In this document: one piece after another, positions 6,831-14,719 of the stretch
Numbering within the stretch: position 1 is the stretch's first letter
Layout of the letters: every line of letters starts with the position of its first letter
NCBI GenBank assembly: GCA_964396185.1
Contig: CAYNEI010000034.1
Span: forward strand, 1-26,871
DNA from: CAYNEI01 sp964396185
Lineage (GTDB): Archaea; Thermoplasmatota; SW-10-69-26
Length of the DNA: 26,871 nucleotides
Direction of reading: 5' to 3'
Notes under the pieces: generated by a model
Told to the model about the DNA's origin: nothing
The model's database searches: none
Seen by the model: only the letters and a program-made list of their open reading frames with translations
Made by a program: the position numbers and the translations under genes

Positions 6831-8892
6831 GCATATCGGCCCCCACGGCGCGCATGGTGCGCATGGTGGGCATGGTCCCCTGGGCCACGCCGGCCACCAT
6901 GGCCACGGCCACGGCCACCGCCTTGCCGGGCTCGGGCTTCCCCTGCTGAGCGGTGCGACGCTGGCCCTGGCCTTCTTCGGCCCCATGCTCGTCGGGCTGC
7001 CTGGGGCGGTGGTGCTGGCCGCCTACATCGTGGCGTATGTGACCGGTGGCTACTCGCCGGCGCTGCACGCCTGGGGCTCGATTCGCAACCGCCAGGTGGA
7101 CATCGAGTCCCTCATGGTCGTCGCAGCGCTGGGAGCGGCTGCGCTGGGCCACTGGGCCGAGGGCGGCCTGCTGCTCTTCCTCTTCTCCCTCGGGCACGCG
7201 CTTGAGCACCTGGCCACCGACCGGGCCCGCCAGGCCATCGCCGGGCTGGCCGAGCTCTCTCCGTCTACGGCTCGCGTTGAGCGAGATGAGGGGGAGCTTG
7301 TCGAGATCCCGGTCGGCGAGTTGCGCCGCGGTGATGTGGTCGTGGTGCGCCCGGGCGAGCGCCTGCCCATCGACGGCACGGTGCGCTCTGGGTCTGGGAG
7401 TGTAGACGAATCACCCATCACCGGCGAGAGCGTGCCGGTGGACAAGCAGCCCGGCGATACCGTGTTCGCGGGCACGTTGAACGGCCAGGGCAGCCTGGAG
7501 GTGGAGGTCACCAAGCTCGCTCGAGACACCACGCTGGCTCGCGTGGTCGAGATGGTCGAGGAGGCCGCCACCCGCAAGGCGCCCACCCAGCGCTTCAGCG
7601 AGGCCTTCGAGCGCCGCTTCACGCCGACCGTGTTGTTGGCCACCCTGGTGGTCATCCTCGTGCCTCCCCTGCTGGCCGCTGGGGGGCCGTGGGGAGGGGG
7701 GCTCTCGTGGCTCGAGCATCTTTCTCTGCCCTGGCGGGTGAGCGCGATCCGCGGGCTCACCCTGCTCGTGGCCGCCAGCCCCTGCGCGCTTGCCATCTCC
7801 ACACCGGCTGCCGTGCTGGCCGGCATCGCCAAGGGGGCGCGCACGGGTGTGCTCATCAAGGGCGGGGCCTACCTGGAGCTGCTGGCCACGGTGAACGCCG
7901 TGGCCTTCGACAAGACCGGCACCATCACCTTCGGCCAGCCCAGCCTGGTGACCGTCGAGCCCGTCGAGCCGATTGGGCCCGTGGGGCCGGCCTCTGGCGG
8001 CAGGGCGCTCTCAGCCGACGAGCTGCTCGCGCTGGCTGCCAGCCTTGAGCTTCGAAGCGAGCATCCCCTGGCCCAGGCCGTGGTGGCCGAGGCCGAGCGG
8101 AGGGGGCTGGCGTTGTCGCCGGCCACCGAGCTGGACAGCCTTGCGGGGCTGGGCGTGCACGGGACCGTGGATGGGGATGCGGTGCGCATCGGCAGCCCTC
8201 GCTTCCTCGGCGGTGGGGACAGTGCGGACGGTGGGGATGAGGGTGACGCAGGCGCGCTCTCAAGCCGGCTGCGGGCCCGGGTGGCCCAGCTCGAGGCCGA
8301 GGGGCACACGGTCATGCTCGTGGAGCGCTCCGACGAGATCGTCGGCATCCTGGCCCTGGCCGATGAGGCCCGCGCCGAGGCCACCGGCGTGGTGCGCGCA
8401 CTTCGGGGCTTAGGCGTGGAGCACGTGATCATGCTCACCGGCGACAACGAGCAGGTCGCCCAGGCCATCGCTGACGAGGTGGGCTTCACCGAGGTGCGCG
8501 CCGGGCTGTTGCCCGAGGAGAAGGTCGCGGCCATCGAGGAGCTGCGTGCGCGCTACGGCTCCGTGGCCATGGTGGGCGACGGGGTCAACGATGCCCCCGC
8601 CATGGCCCGGGCCGATGTGGGCATCGCCATGGGCGCTCGCGGGACCGATGTGGCGCTCGAGACCGCCGACATCGCCCTGCTAGGCGATGATCTGGACCGG
8701 CTACCCTTGGCCTACGAGCTCTCCCGGCGCACGCGCGGGATCATCGGCCAGAACCTGGTGCTCTCGCTGGCCGTGGTCGGGGTGCTCGTGCCCCTGGCCA
8801 TCCTGGGCGTCGCTGGGATCGGGCCCGCCATCGCCCTGCACGAGGGCTCCACGCTGCTCGTGGTCGGCAACGCGTTGCGGTTGTTGGGCTGA
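6238..8892 (+). CDS. heavy-metal P1B-type ATPase with HMA domains
   Basis: A full-length 884-aa metal efflux pump in the cytoplasmic membrane. Residues 16-120 form a first HMA domain with a DPC in place of CxxC, split by a Pro/Glu-rich insert at 58-91. Residues 128-190 are a second HMA with GMDCADC (C136, C139). A His-rich linker follows at 197-227. Core motifs are TGES (395-398), SPC in the ion-binding helix (514-516), DKTGT with the phosphorylated aspartate D558, SEHP, GDGVNDAP (780-787) and HEGST (868-872) in the last helices. The SPC plus HEG(S/G)T pair is typical of the P1B-4 (CoaT-like) class, associated with Co, Zn or Fe export. The GTG start is supported by its conservation in the two truncated copies upstream. 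Confidence 0.92.
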   Translation: MTPAPRASPNPPSEDTLQLDLPILLPDIEDERDPCIQRLIERVEAKRGVLQAHVVTSGPVERPEPGEADEPAEPGDPREPREPRESHASTEPAELCIHYDPGQLTLREITRIVEGAGAEVTDRYAHDSLWIRGMDCADCSMSIEHVIARQDGVLEISVNYAAERARIEYDTERIDRSTIIGVVESMGYEADTARPGHAHIGPHGAHGAHGGHGPLGHAGHHGHGHGHRLAGLGLPLLSGATLALAFFGPMLVGLPGAVVLAAYIVAYVTGGYSPALHAWGSIRNRQVDIESLMVVAALGAAALGHWAEGGLLLFLFSLGHALEHLATDRARQAIAGLAELSPSTARVERDEGELVEIPVGELRRGDVVVVRPGERLPIDGTVRSGSGSVDESPITGESVPVDKQPGDTVFAGTLNGQGSLEVEVTKLARDTTLARVVEMVEEAATRKAPTQRFSEAFERRFTPTVLLATLVVILVPPLLAAGGPWGGGLSWLEHLSLPWRVSAIRGLTLLVAASPCALAISTPAAVLAGIAKGARTGVLIKGGAYLELLATVNAVAFDKTGTITFGQPSLVTVEPVEPIGPVGPASGGRALSADELLALAASLELRSEHPLAQAVVAEAERRGLALSPATELDSLAGLGVHGTVDGDAVRIGSPRFLGGGDSADGGDEGDAGALSSRLRARVAQLEAEGHTVMLVERSDEIVGILALADEARAEATGVVRALRGLGVEHVIMLTGDNEQVAQAIADEVGFTEVRAGLLPEEKVAAIEELRARYGSVAMVGDGVNDAPAMARADVGIAMGARGTDVALETADIALLGDDLDRLPLAYELSRRTRGIIGQNLVLSLAVVGVLVPLAILGVAGIGPAIALHEGSTLLVVGNALRLLG

Positions 8893-9057
8893 ACAGCCTA
8901 CTCCGCACCGTGCGGCAACGGCCCCGGGCGTGGAGCTTGGCGCCCAAGAGCGGGGGTCTCGTCCTTCTCGGCGGCAGCTCCGGGGACCAAGTCGGTCAGC
9001 GCATCTTTCACGGCGCCGTCGTACACGGGGGTAGCGTTCGCCGAATCACCAGACGGA
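8893..9057. other. convergent intergenic region
   Basis: Lies between the ATPase stop and the stop of the minus-strand PIN gene. A minus-strand reading of about 45 codons (from near 9022, ending at 8898, with VKDALTDLVPGAAAEKDE) has coding-like third positions. It has no clear ribosome site and no family, so it may be a gene remnant. No clear terminator hairpin was found. Confidence 0.3.
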
Positions 9058-9561
9058 CTATGGTGGATATCTGCCGGCGTAGCGGAACCCATTCTGTCGC
9101 ATCGTCTCAAGCAGGGCCGACGCGCCAGCTCGGTCAAGATCTGGGCCCTGCTCCAATCGTAAGAGCAGGCCGACGGTCCCTGTATACTCTAACCGCAGAG
9201 ACGCGGCAACCTTCCGCGCCTGCTTGTCATCCAAAACGCATCGATATGGGTCACCTTGACCTTTCATTTTTGTTCCCTGGGCGAGCACGGCTAACTCACC
9301 CTTCCCCAACTGAGGATACCGTTTAGAGAGCTTCGCGAACACGGCGCCGCCGGTCAGGTGGAGGACTTTCGAGCCGGCTACAAGAAGCTTCAATACCGTG
9401 GTATTGGATTTCTTGAGCTCCTGAACGACCTTCGGGGGTATGTGGATCTCGTGCCCCATCTGATCCAACGATCGGATGAGATCTGGTCGGCCACCTTCCT
9501 CTGCGAGCGCGATCACACTTGAAGTATCCATGAGGAGAGCTTCCCCCTTCACGATGTTCAC
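9058..9561 (-). CDS. PIN-domain nuclease, DUF3368/UPF0175-partner type
   Basis: A 167-aa PIN toxin. The pattern is an N-terminal LLMDTSSVIAL with D12, PPKVVQEL with E48, LGKGELAVLA with E89, and LDDKQARKVA with D111/D112, then LEYTGTVGLLL. The GKGE and DDKQARK blocks are typical of the DUF3368 branch, whose usual partner is a UPF0175 antitoxin. The start ATG overlaps the last codon of the upstream gene, which carries just such a UPF0175-like tail, so the two form a coupled toxin-antitoxin operon on the minus strand. Predicted role is RNA cleavage when the antitoxin is lost. Confidence 0.85.
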   Translation of the reverse strand: MNIVKGEALLMDTSSVIALAEEGGRPDLIRSLDQMGHEIHIPPKVVQELKKSNTTVLKLLVAGSKVLHLTGGAVFAKLSKRYPQLGKGELAVLAQGTKMKGQGDPYRCVLDDKQARKVAASLRLEYTGTVGLLLRLEQGPDLDRAGASALLETMRQNGFRYAGRYPP

Positions 9562-10136
9562 GCTTCGGCGCCCTCCGCGTAGGAGCGGAATTCAGAAATG
9601 CGCATCCCAGCGAGTTCGGCAGCCTTCTCCAGACTTACCTTCTCCTTGGCGTAGAGCCGCTTCGCCAGTGAGCTTCGCTGTTCGAATGCTCGCTCCTTGA
9701 CCACGGATCGGGAGATCATGTCCGGATAGGTGAGGTACACGAAGCAGAGGAGCTCGTCCTGATTCAAATCGTTGAACAGGTCCTTCGCATCCGTGATTAC
9801 GTCCCGAACCCGCCGCGGGATATCCCGTTCGATCCTATCGTGAAGCTCCTGACCTTGCTCGGTGAGTCGGATGTGGCGACCGTATTTGTTGAACGTGACG
9901 AGCCCGAGGGTTCGAAGATCCTCGAGCGCGATGTCAACAGCCTCACTATACGGACCCTTGAGGTAGGGCACATAGTCCGCTTCCTCGTCCAGGCGCTCAT
10001 TGTTCTGTGCGACCAGGAATAGCTCCTTCTGTAGGTGGAGCTTCTCGGGCACCTCCTCGGCTGGCCCTAAACCCAGGGCCGCCAATACGAACCGCTGCAT
10101 GAACGTCAACTGGCCTGGGTCCACGGTGGTCTGCAT
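9558..10136 (-). CDS. antitoxin: Panacea-like domain plus UPF0175-like tail
   Basis: A 192-aa protein upstream of, and overlapping, the PIN gene. Residues 10-105 (KLHLQKELFLVAQN, VPYLKGPYSEAVDIAL, LTEQGQELHD) resemble the Panacea/DUF4065 fold with its GPYS block and a terminal winged-helix-like strand. Residues 150-192 (RLYAKEKVSLEKAAELAGMR, then SEFRSYAEG) match the UPF0175 pattern, the usual antitoxin of DUF3368 PIN toxins. The fusion would combine toxin neutralisation with the chaperone-like or regulatory Panacea domain. The ATG at 10136 faces a divergent promoter shared with the gene at 10196. Domain assignments are by pattern. Confidence 0.75.
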   Translation of the reverse strand: MQTTVDPGQLTFMQRFVLAALGLGPAEEVPEKLHLQKELFLVAQNNERLDEEADYVPYLKGPYSEAVDIALEDLRTLGLVTFNKYGRHIRLTEQGQELHDRIERDIPRRVRDVITDAKDLFNDLNQDELLCFVYLTYPDMISRSVVKERAFEQRSSLAKRLYAKEKVSLEKAAELAGMRISEFRSYAEGAEA

Positions 10137-10195
10137 GAGGCGTCTCTTTTAAGGCTTCAGTGCTTTCGCGTATTTGACGTCCCTAGGGGTGCACG
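10137..10195. promoter_or_regulatory. divergent promoter region
   Basis: A 59-base space between the minus-strand antitoxin and the plus-strand 388-aa gene. AT-rich elements CTTTTAAGG (10146-10154) for the plus gene and CAAATACG (read on minus, 10168-10175) for the antitoxin are placed plausibly for short-leader archaeal promoters. Confidence 0.45.
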
Positions 10196-11362
10196 GTGAA
10201 AGTAAAGGTACGGAGCATCGACGATCACACGCTCTACCGCACTACAGAGCTGGATTTTGCTGGCTCGAGGCTCCAGACACCCCTGAAAGCTATCGACCGG
10301 GGGAAGATGGCGGTCGACCACCCGCTCCCGGAGGAAGCACGAGGCATCAACGAGGTCTATCGGCAGCTTAAGACGGACTCGCTTGCCGACCTGATGACTG
10401 AAGACAGGGCACTTCGCAAGTTCGTCAGGCGTCCCCAGCGTTCCGTAGACAAGGCGGCCAACTTGGGGGAGGTATCCGTCCTTTTCCTAGAGCTTGACGC
10501 TCCCCAACTTGAGGATCAAGAGCTCGAGTTCGTCGCCGATATCTCGTATTCCATGACGGACGTAGTTACAGTTCCCCTCGTCGATGGGATCCACAGAGCT
10601 GTTGACCGTATCGATCACCCCCTGTTCGAACGCTACCTTGAGATGGCAACCGGTTTCGTGGAACAGGTCGAAGTGCTCAACCACAAGCCCTTGATGGGTA
10701 CGATTCCTCCACTCCCTTGGGCGCTCAACGAGCGGTTGTGCCACGCCTACCTCGACCTAGGCATCCGAGCCTTCTGTGTAGATTTCGCTGGTCGAAGCCC
10801 CTCCGCTGCCGAGGCTGCGAACCTGCGACCGTTCCTCCGGCGACTCCGCGAAGAGGGTTTGCAGGAGGAGGTTGTCTTGTACGCGATCAATGCCAGTACC
10901 GGTAAATCCAGCAAATCCCATCCACCGGGAGTCGCTCCTGCGAAAGACATCCTCTCGTACGGCTTCAGCTTCGACATCCTTGGCCTCAAACATATCGGTC
11001 TACGGGGACCGAAGGAGATGTTCGATAAGATGAAAGCGCAGGGGCCCAAGGTTCGCCTTTTCCACAAGGACGATTACGCGTACCGTGCGGCCCCGATGCG
11101 CAACGCCGCCGATGTTTACCCATCAGACACGCACGTTCCCCTTGCTGATTTGACGGATGAGCGCCGACGGTCTATCGCCCAGTCCGTTCTGAACATGGAG
11201 CAGCAAGCGATTGAAGCTATGGAACTTCGGCAGCGGATCAACGAGGACCTCCTGGCAGACCACCTCGATTCCAAGGCCATCCTCGACCGGTCCGATCGGC
11301 GGCGGTTCACGAAGGCCAAACAGGCGATGACGACGCAGGCCAGTTTGACCGATTGGGGCTAG
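10196..11362 (+). CDS. hypothetical 388-aa protein, accessory
   Basis: Starts at GTG 10196, with an alternating VKVKVRSI strand directly at the N-terminus. I do not recognise the family. The middle has alternating strands and helices: LGIRAFCVDFAGR, LRPFLRRLREEG, VVLYAINASTG, ILSYGFSFDILGLKHIG. This pattern fits a TIM-barrel-like alpha/beta domain. The C-terminal 100 residues are helical, charged and rich in Arg and Asp (LTDERRRSIAQSVLNMEQQA). There is no signal peptide or membrane segment. It is divergent from the Panacea/UPF0175-PIN pair and shares its lower GC content, so it probably arrived with it; a defence role is possible but unproven. The gene ends 77 bases before a convergent secreted-protein gene. 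Confidence 0.75.
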   Translation: MKVKVRSIDDHTLYRTTELDFAGSRLQTPLKAIDRGKMAVDHPLPEEARGINEVYRQLKTDSLADLMTEDRALRKFVRRPQRSVDKAANLGEVSVLFLELDAPQLEDQELEFVADISYSMTDVVTVPLVDGIHRAVDRIDHPLFERYLEMATGFVEQVEVLNHKPLMGTIPPLPWALNERLCHAYLDLGIRAFCVDFAGRSPSAAEAANLRPFLRRLREEGLQEEVVLYAINASTGKSSKSHPPGVAPAKDILSYGFSFDILGLKHIGLRGPKEMFDKMKAQGPKVRLFHKDDYAYRAAPMRNAADVYPSDTHVPLADLTDERRRSIAQSVLNMEQQAIEAMELRQRINEDLLADHLDSKAILDRSDRRRFTKAKQAMTTQASLTDWG

Positions 11363-11439
11363 CCCTCGGTTCGAGGTTTAGGCTCGAGGAAAGAAGAGGT
11401 AAGTGGGCCCGGGGATGCCGGGCGCACCCGTGGACGGGC

Positions 11440-11820
11440 TTACTCCTCGGCGACGGGCGTCACGAGGTGAACCTCGTTCGTGCCGGAGACGCCGGTGTCG
11501 CAGAAGAACCAGATGCGAGCCATGCCATCGCCTGCGTCGCTCGGGCCGCCGGCATCCGCGTGACAGCCATCGGCCGGCGCGAACTCGATCACTTGGTCGT
11601 CCTCGGTGGCGGTGTCGTAGACCACGTTGCAGCCGCCGATGCCCACAGCGGGCACAGGCTCACCGACGTTACCGGTGTAGAACCCAGGGTGGATCCCATC
11701 CTGGCCAACGCCGAGATCGACGTCGCAGGATCCGATGACCTCTATGTGGCTGTCCGCCAGGCCGGGGGCAGCTACGAAGATCAGGCTCAAACTGATGAGT
11801 GCTGGAAGAAGATGCTGCAT
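11440..11820 (-). CDS. small secreted protein
   Basis: A 126-aa protein starting at the ATG at 11820, chosen over the upstream in-frame ATG because a signal peptide begins there (MQHLLPALISLSLIFVAAPGLA, cleavage near residue 22) and a GGAGG lies about a dozen bases before. The mature part is acidic, Gly-rich and beta-prone, and contains four cysteines (SCDVD, GGCNVVYD, DGCHADAG, WFFCDTG) that could form two disulfides outside the cell. No family is recognised. It is transcribed alone from a TATA box at 11869. Confidence 0.7.
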   Translation of the reverse strand: MQHLLPALISLSLIFVAAPGLADSHIEVIGSCDVDLGVGQDGIHPGFYTGNVGEPVPAVGIGGCNVVYDTATEDDQVIEFAPADGCHADAGGPSDAGDGMARIWFFCDTGVSGTNEVHLVTPVAEE

Positions 11821-11868
11821 TCCTGTCGCCTCCACGCCTCTCGGCGCCCCCATCCATCGGCTGGGCAT

Positions 11869-11876
11869 GATATAAG
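11869..11876 (-). promoter_or_regulatory. TATA box for the secreted-protein gene
   Basis: CTTATATC on the minus strand, 49 bases before the ATG at 11820. Expected transcription start is near 11845, leaving a leader that includes the GGAGG site. Confidence 0.55.
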
Positions 11877-11880
11877 CGTG

Positions 11881-12299
11881 CCCCTGCCCCCGAGGCTACG
11901 CGAGAGGAGCAAGAGATTGTCTCTCGCGCGAGCACCAAGGCTGGTTGGAGAAGGGATGACCGCCAGAAGTTCGGCGGCGTGTGAATGTCAACCGCCCGGC
12001 CGACCCTGCGGCAAGGGTACCGGGCGTCGCATCCGATCTTTCGACCTCCGGGTTCTACCCCGGCCATCCCGGTTGTCCCCTCAGGAAGCAAGCCGAAGCT
12101 TGTTCCCCTCCGGGTGTGTTCTCCATCCCCGCGAACGGGTGTAGGAGTGGACGCGAGTATGCCGCGCGTCTCTCCGAGATGCGGATGGTCCACGACGCAA
12201 GCGCCGTGTGCAACCCTACATGGGCGCCCCTGGTATAAGCCACTTTGGAGAGGGACCCCAGTGGGTCCGGTGGAACGGGTGGACGTGGGGAACTGGCTC
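11881..12299. other. 419-base region without a confident gene
   Basis: It lies downstream of the P-loop NTPase stop and upstream of the secreted-protein promoter. Open frames cross it but look non-coding. A TATA-like GGTATAAGCC is at 12230-12239. A perfect hairpin, GGACCC, loop CAGT, GGGTCC, is at 12253-12268 and may mark the 3' end of the NTPase transcript. A structured RNA cannot be excluded; I recognise no known RNA family. Confidence 0.4.
12253..12268 (-). terminator. hairpin downstream of the P-loop NTPase gene
   Basis: A 6-bp perfect stem with a 4-base loop, 32 bases past the stop codon at 12300. There is no clear T-run, so it is only a candidate 3'-end structure. Confidence 0.3.
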
Positions 12300-13580
12300 T
12301 CAGAGCCCGTAGGCCAGCCGGGCTGCCCCACCGAAGGTGTAGAACTTCCGGACCCCCTCGGTCCGCACCAAGCGGATCGCGTCCCACTGCTCCAGTTCCT
12401 GGAACCGGAGGCTCCGGTTCGATTGGTGCTTCTCCACGGGTTCGGCTGCGTCCTGCGTGAACTCGGTCTCTCCCGCCTCGATCAGATGCTCCAGGATCTC
12501 CAGCGTCTTCGGCCGGAGCTTGTCGGCCAGGTGCGACGAGAAGTGATCCTGCAGGTGCTCGAGGCCTGCCCCTTCGGGCATGGGGGCCACGTCCACCGGC
12601 CGGTAGCTCTTGTGGGCAGCGGTAAGCGCACCGAGAGCCCCTCTGAGATCGCCCCCGAACTTGTCGTAGAGCTGTTCGACGAGCTCTGCCTTCGTGGGCG
12701 GCGTCCAGTCGCCGCGCTCCACGGCGTAGTGCTCGTAGCGAGCATGCAAGATATCGAGGACGTCGCCGACAGGCAGGTTCTCCAGCGAGATCCTTGCTTT
12801 CACGAATGGCTGGAGTCTACGCTCCGGTGCGATAGCACTCGCCTCAAGGCCGGGTGGGCCCAGGAAGAGCCAGTGTGTGCCCGGAATCTGGAAGTACTCA
12901 CGCAGGTCCGAGAAGAGCCGCTTGGTCGCCTCTGTGCCCTCGTTGAGGAGCACGTCGAGGTTGTTGACGTGGATGACCAGGCCGTCGGCGGGTGGTGAGG
13001 TGAGCTGGAGCATGTCCTGGACCAGGCCGTCGAAGAACCTACGGGACAACACCGGCGGGTAGGCTGGCGCTTGGGCTGCGGTGTCCTTCCCGACCGATAC
13101 GCCGGGCTGCGGTCCCCCGGGGAGACCGCCGGAGAGACCCACGGACCAGCCACCTCCCTCGTAGGCCATGATGAACTGGCGGGCCTGGTGAAGGTGCGGT
13201 GCTTCTTCTTCCCAATCGGTCTCCGGAGCCAGGTCGCTTGCATGCCGCACGGCCTCGTCCAGGATCGCCAGCAGGACCCCCTGGGGGGTCGTTGTCGTCT
13301 GGACGTTCACCTCGTTGGGGAGAGCCACGTAGGTGTCGCTCAACCGGTACTTGACGAAGTTGGCGAACGTGCTCTTGCCAACGCCGCTTGCTCCCTCGAC
13401 CACGCAGAGGCTGTTCTGTTCACTAGCAACCGTATCCAACAGGCTCTTGACCTTGTCGCTTCGGCCACGGAACAGGCGGATGGGTCGGGGGCCCTCGTCG
13501 ACGCTGGACAGCGCTTCCACAAAGTACGGGTTCGTGGAGAGGCCGTAGCGAAGCCACCGGTTCTCGGGCGTTGAGTCCAT
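12300..13580 (-). CDS. P-loop NTPase, AAA/STAND-like with C-terminal winged helix
   Basis: A 426-aa protein. The ATG at 13580 is chosen because the upstream 92 codons of the open frame run through the promoter inverted repeat and the end of the next gene. Walker A is at residues 63-71 (GASGVGKST) and a Walker B-like block at 200-209 (GLVIHVNNLD). A Gly/Pro-rich insert at 141-175 interrupts the ATPase core. The later region has AAA-like lid helices (DVLDILHARYEHY, LVEQLYDKFGGDLRGAL). The last 80 residues look like a winged helix (LEILEHLIEAGETEFTQD). Overall it resembles Orc/Cdc6-like or STAND ATPases used as signal-sensing switches. The binding target is unknown. Confidence 0.75.
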   Translation of the reverse strand: MDSTPENRWLRYGLSTNPYFVEALSSVDEGPRPIRLFRGRSDKVKSLLDTVASEQNSLCVVEGASGVGKSTFANFVKYRLSDTYVALPNEVNVQTTTTPQGVLLAILDEAVRHASDLAPETDWEEEAPHLHQARQFIMAYEGGGWSVGLSGGLPGGPQPGVSVGKDTAAQAPAYPPVLSRRFFDGLVQDMLQLTSPPADGLVIHVNNLDVLLNEGTEATKRLFSDLREYFQIPGTHWLFLGPPGLEASAIAPERRLQPFVKARISLENLPVGDVLDILHARYEHYAVERGDWTPPTKAELVEQLYDKFGGDLRGALGALTAAHKSYRPVDVAPMPEGAGLEHLQDHFSSHLADKLRPKTLEILEHLIEAGETEFTQDAAEPVEKHQSNRSLRFQELEQWDAIRLVRTEGVRKFYTFGGAARLAYGL

Positions 13581-13601
13581 GGTAGGTGTCCAGAGCCCCC
13601 C

Positions 13602-13634
13602 CCACAATATATTAGATTTCTTACTATATTGTGG
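13602..13634. promoter_or_regulatory. 10-bp inverted repeat at the NTPase promoter
   Basis: CCACAATATA (13602-13611) and TATATTGTGG (13625-13634) are perfect arms with a 13-base AT-rich spacer. It is the most AT-rich spot for kilobases. The TATA-like AATATA in the inner ends sits about 30 bases before the ATG at 13580, so a bound regulator would block the promoter. Confidence 0.65.
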
Positions 13635-13657
13635 TTCCCCAGTTCGGACGCTTGATA

Positions 13658-14638
13658 CTACCCACCGAGCACCTGGAGCGTGCTGAACAGACCCGGGCCC
13701 AGGCCGACGAAGAGCACGAGCATGAGCACAGCGAAGTGCGGCCACCAGGGCTCCTCTGGCTTGGCATCCGCCGAGCCGGCCACCAGGGCCACGACCACGG
13801 CTCCCAGGCCCCACTTGATCACCGGGAAGATGGGCAGCGAGGTGGAGAGCAGCCATCGCGAAAGGGGCACCTCCTCGACGGCCTGGCCCGGGGAGAGCTG
13901 GAAGGGATCGACCACGGCCATGTAGCTCACGACGCCATCGAGCAACTGGCCACCGGCGACCGCCAGGCCGGCTCCCCCGGCCAGCGCGGCGATGCGCGGG
14001 TCGGCGTGGCCATGGGCCAGCCAGCGTTGGAGGGCCAGGGCGGCTGCCACGAGCACGAGCGTGGAGGCGACCACAGCGCCTCCTCCCTCGGGCAACGGCC
14101 AGGCGCGTCGCAGATGGATCCCTGCCACCGCGGCCAGGGCCAGCGTGCCGATCGCCGCCGTGGCGTAGAGCGCACGCTTCGGGCGCGACGGGTCCAGGCG
14201 CAGCGCGCCCCAGGCCACCAGCAAGCCCGCGGCCGCTGAGAGGACCTCGGGCAGCCCACTGGCCGTGAGCACGACGGCCTGGCTCGTGCCTGGATCCATG
14301 TAGAGCAACCGGGTCAGGATGCCGGCGGCCAAGAACGGGACCACGGCCACGAAGAGCGGATCGCAGAGCTTGCGCGAGCGATGCTCGAACAGGATGAGGA
14401 AGAGGCTGAGCAGCCCCAGCACGAGCAGGATGTTGACGGCCAGCCCGCCGAAGGGGATCGTGACGAGCCTGCCCGGGGCGACCAGGGCAACGAGCACGAC
14501 CACCAGTGCGACCGCCAGGGCCCCGAACCGGACCAGCCTGGAGGATGGGTCGCGTGTCGAGGGGGTGGTCGGCTCGCTTGCATCCATCGGGGTTCCGGGC
14601 CCGGGTAGCCCATGGTCCCTATTGAAGGCCATGGTCAT
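13658..14638 (-). CDS. DUF63 family membrane protein
   Basis: A 326-aa polytopic membrane protein of the archaeal DUF63 type. The start at the ATG at 14638 is preferred, with a GGAGG about 15 bases upstream; an ATG two codons later is equally possible. After a charged, Thr/Pro/Ser-rich head come about eight hydrophobic segments, with the conserved-looking FGGLAVNILLVLGLL, DPLFVAVVPFLAAGILTR and GQLLDGVVSYMAVVDPFQ blocks. The last resembles the DG..T..G.D region of DUF63. Biochemical function is unknown. It follows the rhomboid gene on the same strand after 81 bases. Its end is 77 bases from the NTPase start. Confidence 0.8.
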   Translation of the reverse strand: MTMAFNRDHGLPGPGTPMDASEPTTPSTRDPSSRLVRFGALAVALVVVLVALVAPGRLVTIPFGGLAVNILLVLGLLSLFLILFEHRSRKLCDPLFVAVVPFLAAGILTRLLYMDPGTSQAVVLTASGLPEVLSAAAGLLVAWGALRLDPSRPKRALYATAAIGTLALAAVAGIHLRRAWPLPEGGGAVVASTLVLVAAALALQRWLAHGHADPRIAALAGGAGLAVAGGQLLDGVVSYMAVVDPFQLSPGQAVEEVPLSRWLLSTSLPIFPVIKWGLGAVVVALVAGSADAKPEEPWWPHFAVLMLVLFVGLGPGLFSTLQVLGG

Positions 14639-14719
14639 TTCCCGGTGATTCGAGCCTCCTGAAGATACCCAAAAAGTTACACCAGGCACAACGGGAACCT
14701 GTGAGGCCTTGTGGGTGTC

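Noticed and set aside
11985..12998. 337-codon plus-strand frame
   Set aside because: It is largely antisense to the P-loop NTPase, whose Walker motifs are on the other strand.
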